Below are positions 33,787 through 41,520 of a stretch of DNA of 64,000 nucleotides, piece by piece (within the stretch, counting starts at the first letter, position 1; each line of letters begins with the position of its first letter). Under the pieces are notes generated by a model that had not been told where the DNA came from, searched no databases, and saw only the letters and a program-made list of their open reading frames with translations. The translations under genes were made by a program, and so were the position numbers. The stretch comes from Parvularculaceae bacterium. GTDB lineage: Bacteria; Pseudomonadota; Alphaproteobacteria; Caulobacterales; Parvularculaceae. Location of the stretch: the NCBI GenBank assembly GCA_021776465.1, contig JAJFFU010000216.1:62001-126000 (forward strand), written 5' to 3'.

Positions 33787-34620
33787 TCAAATTCTTTTTC
33801 TGTTTAAAACAATCAGAGTTGTTAAACTCGTGATCGCTAATAATCCTAATGTTAACGGAAACCAGTTCCGCTGTAAAAATTTCGTTGGGTCAGAAGTAAC
33901 TGAACTTGTGATCCCTTTTACACCATATTTATGAAACTTGGTGTATAGTTCTTTTGGGTATTGGAAAATTGAAATATTCTTCTCGGCATTTTTTAAAGTC
34001 TGAGGATGAACCCTTCTAACGTCTTTTCCCCATCCCGCGTTTGCACTTACCACCGTGTAAGTGGCTGTAGCCTGATCAGTAAAGGCGTTTTTGTCCTTTA
34101 CTGGAAAACGAGACTGGTTCGGAATCTTATTCAATTGCTCCTTTAAAAACACGACAGCGACCTCGGCGGCAACATCAATTCTATCCAGTAATTCAGGGTG
34201 TCCGACCAGATCGATATTCGTCAGTCTTCCGTACTTGTTATAGTTCCCTTTGAACGTTAGCCCGTTCATGCCACGGCCACGGTATTTATACCCATCACCG
34301 TACACCGTGTTTCCATACCTGTTGCCATATATTTTATCGTAAAAGGCAACATCATTTCTCTTCAAAGAACTCAATTGGCTCTCGGATAGTCCAGAGAGTC
34401 TACTTCCAAACAAGCCTCTCAGCCTACTGTTAGAAGTGTTTCGGTAGGAGTACTCCCCCTTTGGTTTGAACCCCGATTCTTTAGAGATAGTCGCAAGGAT
34501 AGCCCGTCGCAAATATGGGTTATAAAACTCATGGCTGTCCATCGCCTCTTCAACCGCTCTAATTCCAGACTCTGGAAAACGATTATTAACAAGTTGAACT
34601 TTTTGAACGCCATTTATCAT
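33787..34620 (-). CDS. GH19-type muralytic enzyme with C-terminal membrane anchor
   Basis: 277 residues. The order IRAVEEAMDSHEFYNPYLRR, ISKESGFKPKGEYSY (candidate catalytic Glu 48 and 56), YRGRGMNGLTFKGNYNKYG and LLDRIDVAAEVAVVFLKEQL matches family-19 chitinase/lysozyme domains used by phages as endolysins. Unusually, a C-terminal membrane helix (about 253-272, ending LNRKRI) follows. A tail-anchored muramidase suits a virion membrane protein that opens the cell wall during entry, more than a free endolysin. Confidence 0.8.
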   Translation of the reverse strand: MINGVQKVQLVNNRFPESGIRAVEEAMDSHEFYNPYLRRAILATISKESGFKPKGEYSYRNTSNSRLRGLFGSRLSGLSESQLSSLKRNDVAFYDKIYGNRYGNTVYGDGYKYRGRGMNGLTFKGNYNKYGRLTNIDLVGHPELLDRIDVAAEVAVVFLKEQLNKIPNQSRFPVKDKNAFTDQATATYTVVSANAGWGKDVRRVHPQTLKNAEKNISIFQYPKELYTKFHKYGVKGITSSVTSDPTKFLQRNWFPLTLGLLAITSLTTLIVLNRKRI

Positions 34621-34629
34621 CTATCTCAA

Positions 34630-35397
34630 TTAAGCTTTTGGCGCGTTTTTAGGTGCAGGAACGCCATACTTTCTGTAAAGTGAATAAGGAACTGGGAATT
34701 TTTGTCTCAGTTCTGTACTTTTCTTTGCTATCTCTCTTCTATAAGTTGTGCTATTCCACCAGTTAGGGTATTTCGCTTTTAAAGATTGCGCAAACTTCGA
34801 CATCTCTATCTCATACTTCTTGTTATAGGGGCGCATGGTTATCGTGTCAGCTCTGACCCACCCAGTCTTATAATCTGATAATATACCGCAGCATGGATTT
34901 GCTAGCTGCACTTTAAACCACCTCATCGGTGGGTCGAGATCATCTTCCTTTTCAGATATCACTCGGCCAATTGGAGTGGGGGCGTTAATTTTAGTGATTC
35001 TGTTGTTACGCCAACCCTCCCACGCCTCTAGAACTTCAGGTCCTTTGCGGATATTAGCATAGCCAGACCCCCTTTGAGTTGTTCTAGGATACAGGCTTTG
35101 TCCTTTTATTTCTGAAAAAGGGTTAGCGAGTTGTAATTCGGAATCAATAAACGGCTGACTTATATTAGGGTCTCCCGTTGATCCGCTAGCAACCGATCCT
35201 TGAGGTGCTCCCTCACCCTTGTAGGACTGTTGATATTGTTCTCTTTTCTCTTTTTCAAACTGCTTTTGCTTGGCAATCCGTAACTTCTCAGCATCCTTTT
35301 CTTTTTTGCGTTTAGATAAAATTACAACCGTGGTAATTCCTCCGCCAATAAGGACAACACCGAGAGATACCAATAATATGACTTTCTTTTTGTCCAT
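34630..35397 (-). CDS. N-terminally anchored protein with SH3-like domain
   Basis: 255 residues. A membrane helix (about 6-27), a Lys/Gln-rich linker to about 60, then a bacterial SH3-like domain (SGYANIRKGPEVLEAWEGWR, RWFKVQLANPCCGILSDYKT, GWVRADTITMRP). The last 55 residues form a basic tail (KYGVPAPKNAPKA). Bacterial SH3 domains bind cell-wall peptides, which would link the virion membrane to peptidoglycan and fits the GH19 gene next door. Confidence 0.75.
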   Translation of the reverse strand: MDKKKVILLVSLGVVLIGGGITTVVILSKRKKEKDAEKLRIAKQKQFEKEKREQYQQSYKGEGAPQGSVASGSTGDPNISQPFIDSELQLANPFSEIKGQSLYPRTTQRGSGYANIRKGPEVLEAWEGWRNNRITKINAPTPIGRVISEKEDDLDPPMRWFKVQLANPCCGILSDYKTGWVRADTITMRPYNKKYEIEMSKFAQSLKAKYPNWWNSTTYRREIAKKSTELRQKFPVPYSLYRKYGVPAPKNAPKA

Positions 35398-35398
35398 T

Positions 35399-35902
35399 CT
35401 ATCTATAAGGTTTTGTCTTAATTACACGCCAAAGTTCATCCATCTCATCAGAGTCAAAACCGTGCTCAAAATCTCCATATAAATCAGACTTAAATAAAGC
35501 GTTGTATTGATAGGCTATTTTTGAAATGTCTGCCTGATTTTTAGCCTTCTTGATCACCGCAAGCATGGCATCCTCATCCTCACTCATGCCCAAACTCCAT
35601 GTTTCTTTATAGGCCTTCCTGATTGCTCTAGCGCCATCACGCGCCTCTCTTGATGTGATACTTGTAATAGGGCTCTTCTTCCAGAAATTAACATCCATAG
35701 CTGGCATCGTCTTGATTTCTTCAGAATCTCCAAAGGTTCCCGCTCCACCTCCGGCTGAGCCCTTATCGAGTGAGTCATGGATTCTCTTTAGGATGCCGTT
35801 TTTTTGCCCGCGCCTTACCAGACCATATGTAACCACAGTCGCCACCAGTGCGCCACCGATGCCCATGATCCATTTTTGCCGTGATGTGTATCTTCCAGCC
35901 AT
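35399..35902 (-). CDS. membrane-anchored protein, annexin-like helical C-terminus
   Basis: 167 residues. A membrane helix (about 11-26), then a helical C-terminal region: REARDGARAIRKAYKETWSL, GMSEDEDAMLAVIKKAKNQA, ISKIAYQYNALFKSDLYGDF. The D-E-D-A helix spacing recalls annexin-like repeats, which bind acidic lipids through calcium, but one repeat only is visible and this is a weak, pattern-based call. Confidence 0.65.
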   Translation of the reverse strand: MAGRYTSRQKWIMGIGGALVATVVTYGLVRRGQKNGILKRIHDSLDKGSAGGGAGTFGDSEEIKTMPAMDVNFWKKSPITSITSREARDGARAIRKAYKETWSLGMSEDEDAMLAVIKKAKNQADISKIAYQYNALFKSDLYGDFEHGFDSDEMDELWRVIKTKPYR

Positions 35903-35904
35903 GA

Positions 35905-36297
35905 CTATCCTTTTAATGCTTTAATACTTTTGGTGGGACTCTTAGCTAGATTAAATACAACCATAGCTACTCCCCCGACCAAAACAACCGCTAGACCAAT
36001 TCCAATCCACTTAGTTGCCCCGAAAATACCTCCAATGAAATCACCAACGTCGTCAGCGAAATCAACCATAGAAGCCATAGAGGAGCGATCAATCATAACG
36101 CCTTGGCCCTCCATGTACTCCCGTAAAGACACAGTGTTGGCCTTAGCATCTTCACCACCACGCCTTTCCCATGCTTTAATCCAAATACTATTGGCGCGCT
36201 TTTTACCAAAGAGCTTTTTTAAGTCCTTATGCCACTGGACCCAAGTTTGGCTCTCTGAGTTCTTTTTCGGTATGTTCCTTGACGGATCGTTTCTCAT
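35905..36297 (-). CDS. C-terminally anchored protein of unknown function
   Basis: 130 residues. A basic helical N-terminal half (KKLFGKKRANSIWIKAWERR) and a C-terminal membrane helix (about 96-117) before a short basic end (SPTKSIKALKG). Function unknown. Confidence 0.7.
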   Translation of the reverse strand: MRNDPSRNIPKKNSESQTWVQWHKDLKKLFGKKRANSIWIKAWERRGGEDAKANTVSLREYMEGQGVMIDRSSMASMVDFADDVGDFIGGIFGATKWIGIGLAVVLVGGVAMVVFNLAKSPTKSIKALKG

Positions 36298-36308
36298 CTT
36301 TTAGGTTC

Positions 36309-36968
36309 TTAATGTATCCATGTTACTCCGTAGCCATCCCAATAAGGATCATCCTTAGGAATTGGCGGGTAGGGAGCCACTATATTACTAAACCCCTGTC
36401 TCGGTTGCACAGTTCTCGGTCCCACCTTCAATACCTTGCCATCTTTGATTACAAAATCATTTGCCTCCAAGGCAATGACAGCCTTTTTAGCTTGAACAGA
36501 ACTAAGTTTTCCATTAAATATCTTGTTGGCTAGTTTTACCGCGCCTACCTTATTGAGATGAACCACCTCTTTTACATTGCTGTTTATATCAATTCTAACC
36601 GCGATAAATGGACAATTCCTCCCTAGACAGTTTGGGGCTTTAATGGCCTTATATCCCGCTTTTGAGAGTTTTATTTGAATGTCATTATTTCGTTCCAATT
36701 GCTTAGAGTCTCCTGTTCTAATCTGCGCAGCCCACTTATTGGCAGTATCCATAGATATTTTAGCGGGCTTCATCGGGACTTCCACCCTTTTTTCATGCTG
36801 TGATTGATCACGAAGCAAATGAGCAGGCCCTTGTTGATCTCCATCTTTTTTGTCTGACTTAGCCGAAGGGGAAGTATGATGCTTTGGTTTTAACAAATAA
36901 AGACCAATACCACTGATGATAGCCAGTGGAATCACAACGTTTAATATGTTTTTAGTTTTTTGGTTCAT
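36309..36968 (-). CDS. N-terminally anchored protein of unknown function
   Basis: 219 residues. A membrane helix (about 8-24) and Lys/Asp/His linker (to 60), then a helical and mixed domain (MDTANKWAAQIRTGDSKQLE, NCLGRNCPFIAVRIDINSNV), with a Pro-rich end (APYPPIPKDDPYWDGYGV). Its upstream neighbour ends on its first base. Unknown role. Confidence 0.75.
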   Translation of the reverse strand: MNQKTKNILNVVIPLAIISGIGLYLLKPKHHTSPSAKSDKKDGDQQGPAHLLRDQSQHEKRVEVPMKPAKISMDTANKWAAQIRTGDSKQLERNNDIQIKLSKAGYKAIKAPNCLGRNCPFIAVRIDINSNVKEVVHLNKVGAVKLANKIFNGKLSSVQAKKAVIALEANDFVIKDGKVLKVGPRTVQPRQGFSNIVAPYPPIPKDDPYWDGYGVTWIH

Positions 36969-37474
36969 TATGCGGCCTTTTTTATTTGTCCCAACCCATC
37001 ATTACCTCGGTAGTATTGGTATCCCTCTGCGGCGAGTCTTTGTTTTAAAACCTCTATCTCAGATTCAATCCTTGATTTTTTTTGGTAGTTACCCGCTAAA
37101 CTAGGTACCGCCGCTTTTCTTGCTTGCAACATCGAAATATTATTGGCGAAACTTTTTAACTTGTTCATCTTCAATTGCTGACCCAATGTTAAAGGACGGG
37201 GAACTTTTTTTGGTTCTGGCTGGACTTGAACCAGAGCCTGTTTTTTACTCCTTCTAAGTGAAATGTTTTGCACTTGGACAGGCACATCCCCTATTATTTT
37301 ACTGGATTCTCTAACCGTACGCGCAGGCGTATTACCAGAAGTGTTAATGGAGTCTTGTGCGGTTTTATCAGCGGTTTTACTCGGTTTTTTTAGATACCAG
37401 ATAACACCCCCAACCACAACAGCCCCAACGAGCAATGTGATAAGTAGTTTTTTATTTTCTAGTATCTTTTTCAT
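36968..37474 (-). CDS. N-terminally anchored basic protein
   Basis: 168 residues. A membrane helix (about 10-28), a Thr/Ser linker and a Lys/Arg/Gln-rich soluble part with helical stretches (KLKSFANNISMLQARKAAVP). The AAACTTAGTTT repeat lies immediately upstream of its ATG. Function unknown. Confidence 0.7.
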   Translation of the reverse strand: MKKILENKKLLITLLVGAVVVGGVIWYLKKPSKTADKTAQDSINTSGNTPARTVRESSKIIGDVPVQVQNISLRRSKKQALVQVQPEPKKVPRPLTLGQQLKMNKLKSFANNISMLQARKAAVPSLAGNYQKKSRIESEIEVLKQRLAAEGYQYYRGNDGLGQIKKAA

Positions 37475-37516
37475 AAACTAAGTTTTTACTTCAAGTGTGG
37501 GTAGTGCTTTTTATAG

Positions 37517-37912
37517 TTAAAACAATGAGTTACCTACACGAACGCGGGACACTGGCAGAATGCTATGTGACCTCATCGCTTGTGTTGAGCTTGGCGGAAT
37601 CGAAGAAGCACTTTTTGGCAAAGATGAAAAAGTGAGCACATCCTTTGTGATGCCCTTTTTCTCAACACCTAAAATTCGTCTAGCTCGAATGTTCTGACGA
37701 GCTATTGCCCCACCTAGAATTCCACTGGAAGTGGGTGTGAGTTTTACAGGTTTATCAATCTCAGGGTCAATAGAGCGTAGAGCGGTGTCCATGTCTTCTT
37801 GATCCTTAGATTTCTGTTTTGGAGATTTACCCTTAGAGGTGAAATACCACACGGCAGCGCCTCCTAATATGACCACTCCAATTCCAATTGCTATCCATAC
37901 TTTCTTATTCAT
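37517..37912 (-). CDS. N-terminally anchored small protein
   Basis: 131 residues. Membrane helix (KVWIAIGIGVVILGGAAVWYF), then a charged linker with acidic and Ser-rich parts. Function unknown. Same design as its neighbours. Confidence 0.7.
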   Translation of the reverse strand: MNKKVWIAIGIGVVILGGAAVWYFTSKGKSPKQKSKDQEDMDTALRSIDPEIDKPVKLTPTSSGILGGAIARQNIRARRILGVEKKGITKDVLTFSSLPKSASSIPPSSTQAMRSHSILPVSRVRVGNSLF

Positions 37913-37929
37913 GTCTTTAAATTTTATAG

Positions 37930-38373
37930 TTAACCTCCGTAGGCCTCTCCTATTAGCGGAGTAACATTTCTTTTAAACCAACGGTCACGACCCTCAACCA
38001 GAGCTGCTACCTGTGGGGAGAATACATCTCTCTCCTTAATCCCTTTAAATCTCTGTTCCAATTCATCGCCATCAAGAGGGTTGCCTGAGCTATCTAGCCA
38101 TCGAAGGTTGTCTTCATGCCATGCCCGAAGAACTGTAACTGGGATTTTTTCTAACTGTATAGCAAGAGCGGGGGTGTTCACCCGAAACCTACGAGACGGT
38201 CTTGATCCTATGGTGGCAATTTGAATCGCTACCTGAGATGCTAAGTCTTGGTGGTCTTGCTTATTTTTTACCTTAGCTTTTTGCTTAGGGCGTGCAAAAC
38301 CAAAATAATAGATCGCCCCCGAGGCAATAACCAACCCAACAAGTCCTAACGCTATTTTTATACCTTTTTCCAT
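37930..38373 (-). CDS. N-terminally anchored small protein
   Basis: 147 residues. Membrane helix (about 5-24) and Lys-rich stop, then a helical domain with VTVLRAWHEDNLRWLDSSGN and EQRFKGIKERDVFSPQVAAL. One base overlaps the upstream gene. Function unknown. Confidence 0.7.
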   Translation of the reverse strand: MEKGIKIALGLVGLVIASGAIYYFGFARPKQKAKVKNKQDHQDLASQVAIQIATIGSRPSRRFRVNTPALAIQLEKIPVTVLRAWHEDNLRWLDSSGNPLDGDELEQRFKGIKERDVFSPQVAALVEGRDRWFKRNVTPLIGEAYGG

Positions 38374-38933
38374 TATTTTTTAACAGTTGTAGTAGAAGTT
38401 ACTGTGGTAAGTTGCGTGGTAGGTTTTGATGCTACAGGAGTAGGTGTACCCGTCTCCTGCTCTAATTCTGTTACACCTGATGATATACTCGTAGGTGAGG
38501 ATACTGATGTAGGCTCACTTGACGGCTTTGTGCCCACTAGAGAAGGAGGTGGCGAGGTTACAGGGTCGATGTCTGCAAGTGATGTAAGCCCCCCCGAAGG
38601 TTTGGAAGCAACTGGGTCAGTTATCTGAGGTAAAATTTGGTCAGTTGTCGTTCCAGTATCGATGGCCTCTTGCTCTACTGCATCTGGGATTTTATTTCCC
38701 TCAGCATCAATTACATCACCATCCTGAATTGCGCGAGGGTCAGTAGAACTGATACCGCCACCATAAAAGCCCCCTCCGCCACCACCAGTCGTTGTTTCCT
38801 CCTCAACTGGAATAGAGGTGACCTTCTTTGGAACTCCCTTTTTCTTAGGTTTGAATAACAGAACTGCGCCAACTACTAGCAAGCCCCCTATAACCCAAAA
38901 CGCTACGCCTTTTTTCTTATTTGTTTTAGCCAT
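38373..38933 (-). CDS. N-terminally anchored Ser/Thr/Pro-rich protein
   Basis: 186 residues. A membrane helix (about 9-25), a Gly-rich stretch (GGGGGGFYGGGIS) and a long Thr/Ser/Pro/Val tail with repeated P-V-A-S-K-P-x-x-x-L-T elements (PVASKPSGGLTSL, PVASKPTTQLTT). The tail is probably an extended stalk and could carry O-linked sugars, given the glycosylation cassette further along. No enzymatic motif. Confidence 0.75.
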   Translation of the reverse strand: MAKTNKKKGVAFWVIGGLLVVGAVLLFKPKKKGVPKKVTSIPVEEETTTGGGGGGFYGGGISSTDPRAIQDGDVIDAEGNKIPDAVEQEAIDTGTTTDQILPQITDPVASKPSGGLTSLADIDPVTSPPPSLVGTKPSSEPTSVSSPTSISSGVTELEQETGTPTPVASKPTTQLTTVTSTTTVKK

Positions 38934-38954
38934 CTTTTTATTTAATAATAGTTG

Positions 38955-39453
38955 CTACTTAACTCGGGCATGGAGATGTCCATCCACTTCGAGAACAATA
39001 ACATCCGAATTGATTAATAGGTCGTCCACGGTACGTCTGCCGCCTACAACTGTTCTTTGGCATAAACCAATAGTCTGTGCCACTGACACTCGAAAATTTA
39101 ACAGCCGTGCCTGTCCTAATATCTATCTCGTAATTCAGCGCCTCCAACTTATTAAGAATAGACTTTCGTCTGACTTTTTTTGCTTCAACGCTCATCTTAG
39201 ACTGCCGCAGACCAGACAACTCCAAGGCAAGAGCATCCGCCTTTGCCTTGGATGAGTCAGTCTTTGTAGCAACAATCGTTTCAGGAGCAGGGACATAAAG
39301 CTTAGTTCTGGGGGTGGTTTTAAGTTTATCCTCATCGGAAGCCTTTTTCTTTTTGTTGTTCGCTCGGATAGCATAAGCTATACCAGCACCTGCTATGACG
39401 CCTACACTGATTCCAGCAATCCACAAAATCATTTTTGTCCTTTTCTCCATCAT
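38955..39453 (-). CDS. N-terminally anchored protein with a +1 frameshift near its C-terminus
   Basis: From ATG 39453 or 39450: membrane helix (about 8-28), Lys-rich linker, helical middle (SKAKADALALELSGLRQSKM). Frame 0 then ends at 38959 with a Cys/Arg-rich, low-quality tail. Dropping one base of the TTTT run (about 39096-39099) gives a typical continuation: RVSVAQTIGLCQRTVVGGRR, TVDDLLINSDVIVLEVDGHL, HARVK, stop TAG 38955. The shifted end looks like the true coding sequence, so this is a frameshift or a homopolymer sequencing error. Confidence 0.6.
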
Positions 39454-39522
39454 CTAATATGTTAACTTATAATTCTTAAAAATAAGTTAGTACCCCGCTT
39501 TAGTACAGCAAGGGATTCCTCT

Positions 39523-39906
39523 TTATCGTCTTGCAGCTTTTCTGGGGCGAACAGGATAGTACGTCCCATTTCCAGCATCGCAGTTGTTTACAAATGCCTG
39601 AATCGCTGCGGCGGAATCAGTAGAGCAGATAGTGCCCGCGAGGTACGTTCCATCGGCAAACCGACACGCAAAGCATCCTCCGCCAATAGATGTGGGCTCA
39701 CCCCCCACTCCTGAAGTTTTCTCTGGTTTAGGAGTTTCTTTAGTTACAGTTTCGGTGGTAACCGTTTTATCTGGGGTCTCAACGGTTTTTTTCTTAGCAA
39801 CTGTTGTTGATTTTTTAGCATTTCGGTTCATCCACCATGCTATGGCTGAAAAGGCTCCTACGACAGCAAAGCCTAGGATTACCATGTGTTTTACTTTCTT
39901 TTCCAT
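39523..39906 (-). CDS. N-terminally anchored protein with small Cys-rich C-terminal domain
   Basis: 127 residues. A membrane helix (about 8-24), a Thr/Lys-rich linker to about 65 with TVETPDKTVTTETVTKETPK, and a C-terminal compact domain (about 70-127) with four Cys: CFACRFADGTYLAGTICS and NNCDAGNGTYYPV. The Cys set may form disulfides or bind a metal. A glycosylatable linker is possible. Confidence 0.7.
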   Translation of the reverse strand: MEKKVKHMVILGFAVVGAFSAIAWWMNRNAKKSTTVAKKKTVETPDKTVTTETVTKETPKPEKTSGVGGEPTSIGGGCFACRFADGTYLAGTICSTDSAAAIQAFVNNCDAGNGTYYPVRPRKAARR

Positions 39907-39934
39907 CTTAGTTGAATTATAGAATTTATATTAA

Positions 39935-40051
39935 TTAAACGATTTGCTTATCCTTAGCCTTCAACTTGTAGTTAAGGGAAATAACAAGGGCAACTCCGGC
40001 AAAAAGGAGACTGTAACCAGCGATCAACAATATTTTGTCTTTCTTATCCAT
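39935..40051 (-). CDS. very small single-helix membrane protein
   Basis: 38 residues from ATG 40051, which overlaps the upstream stop by eight bases (a longer in-frame start at 40252 lies inside the upstream gene). DKKDKILLIAGYSLLFAGVA, then LVISL and a Lys-rich tail. Typical of the small membrane proteins here. Confidence 0.65.
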   Translation of the reverse strand: MDKKDKILLIAGYSLLFAGVALVISLNYKLKAKDKQIV

Positions 40052-40421
40052 TATTTTTCTTATCCACAATGTGTTCAGCGGTCTTTTGAAGCTGCTGCTC
40101 ATAAGTAATACCTTTGCTGTCGGCTTTCTCAGCAATGGTGTCCTTATGTTTTTCAGAAGATTCAATTCTCCGAATCGTTTCCTGAATTTGATCCTCCCGC
40201 GATATTGGCGCGGTGGGTTGTGGTTCAGGGGCTGATTCAGGTACAGAAGCAACCTTTTCTAACGGTGGCTCTGGCTCTTGCTTAGGGGGTGTTTCGGCAG
40301 CGTCTTCAGCTTTTTTTGCAGCGACTTTCTGCTTATTCTGTGATGTTCTCCACCACCAAATTCCGCCGATTATAACCGCACTCAAAACTATCCCTATTAC
40401 AAGCTTCTTATTTACTTTCAT
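40044..40421 (-). CDS. N-terminally anchored acidic protein
   Basis: 125 residues. Membrane helix (about 5-22), basic stop-transfer, then a Pro/Glu/Ala-rich linker (KKAEDAAETPPKQEPEPPLE) and a charged helix. Resembles TonB-like or stalk-type linkers. Function unknown. Confidence 0.7.
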   Translation of the reverse strand: MKVNKKLVIGIVLSAVIIGGIWWWRTSQNKQKVAAKKAEDAAETPPKQEPEPPLEKVASVPESAPEPQPTAPISREDQIQETIRRIESSEKHKDTIAEKADSKGITYEQQLQKTAEHIVDKKNNG

Positions 40422-40464
40422 TGCTCTTTGTTTTTACTTATGCGTTACTAATTAAACTACTGTT

Positions 40465-41520
40465 CTATGCAACTCTTTTGCTTACTGGGAAGAAAAACTC
40501 TCCCATCCCATTAACACCAGAATGCTTTTGTTTTCTGACAAGGTTAGGTCGAGCATAAAGTTCCGGCTCGTGACCAATCATGGTTCCGCCGGATGCTTTC
40601 GAACCTTTAGATACATGACCTATTTTTCGTCCGCGCCCTCTTGCTCTCATATCCTTCGCTCGCTTTGGTCTACCCCATGCAAATCCGCTAAAACCAGAAG
40701 ACACATCCATTACATCGCTGCCCACCTGTCCGAGATCATCACTGTAGCTTCCTGCGAAATTTGAGAGTTCATTCTTCATACCAGAGCCAGCTAAACCACC
40801 TTCTGAGATGTCAGCCTTCATACCACCCATGAAATTTAGAAGTTCGTTTTTGATATGAGTCTCTGGAAGACCCACTCCATGGATGTCACCCTGCATGCCG
40901 CCAGTAAAGTCGTAAACTTCGTTTGCGAGTTCGTTTCGGTTCAAACCTCCACTATGGATGTCGCCTTTCATATCATCGGCGCCAAGGAAATTCAGTTCAT
41001 TGAGAACCGCGTTACGGCTGATGCCAGCATTGTGAAGATCACCCTTCATACCGTCTTCCCCTAAGAAATTCAATTCGTTGAGAACCGCGTTACGGCTGAT
41101 GCCAGCATTGTGGAGATCACCCTTCATGCCGTCTCGGCCTAAGAAATTCTCCTTACCATCAACAGCCGAATAGCCATAAACTTGACCATCACGTGCAGCG
41201 TATGGAGCTAGTGGTTGACCACCTGCATTTGAGTAACCATAAACCTCTCCATCACGCATAGCGTATGGGGCTAAAGGTTGTGGGTTGAAGTCCGAAAAGT
41301 CTCGGGCATCTGTTTTGGTAATCCCATCAAATCCTGCACGTATATCACTAGCTTCAATACCTCTTTGATATCCATCATAAGGAGCTTGTGGCTCTAGGCC
41401 AGCAACTGGTGACTCAGCTTTTCTCTTGTTGCTGATATACCATATAATACCTGTGGTTAGAACGGCAGCACCTATACCAACGCCCCACAACAGTTTTTTG
41501 TTTTTAAGCAAATCTTTCAT
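40465..41520 (-). CDS. N-terminally anchored tandem-repeat protein
   Basis: 351 residues. A membrane helix (about 11-29) is followed by two types of repeat. QPLAPYA-x-RDG-x-VYGYS occurs twice (about 80-120). A ~26-residue unit NFLG-x-DGMKGDLHNAGISR plus NAVLNEL occurs about five times (125-255), two copies almost identical also at DNA level and later ones diverged (GGMQGDIHGVG, GGMKADISEGG). The C-terminus is basic with GRGRKIGHVSKGSKASGGTM. Recent unit duplication is evident. Probably a structural stalk or scaffold near the shell. Confidence 0.8.
   Translation of the reverse strand: MKDLLKNKKLLWGVGIGAAVLTTGIIWYISNKRKAESPVAGLEPQAPYDGYQRGIEASDIRAGFDGITKTDARDFSDFNPQPLAPYAMRDGEVYGYSNAGGQPLAPYAARDGQVYGYSAVDGKENFLGRDGMKGDLHNAGISRNAVLNELNFLGEDGMKGDLHNAGISRNAVLNELNFLGADDMKGDIHSGGLNRNELANEVYDFTGGMQGDIHGVGLPETHIKNELLNFMGGMKADISEGGLAGSGMKNELSNFAGSYSDDLGQVGSDVMDVSSGFSGFAWGRPKRAKDMRARGRGRKIGHVSKGSKASGGTMIGHEPELYARPNLVRKQKHSGVNGMGEFFFPVSKRVA
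40975..41140 (-). repeat. two near-identical 78-bp tandem units inside the anchored repeat gene
   Basis: The units around 40984-41061 and 41062-41139 are almost base-for-base the same (for example both contain CGCGTTACGGCTGATGCCAG on the + strand). They encode the same 26-residue block. A third unit downstream (40909-40983) is clearly diverged. This marks a recent duplication within the gene. Confidence 0.7.
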
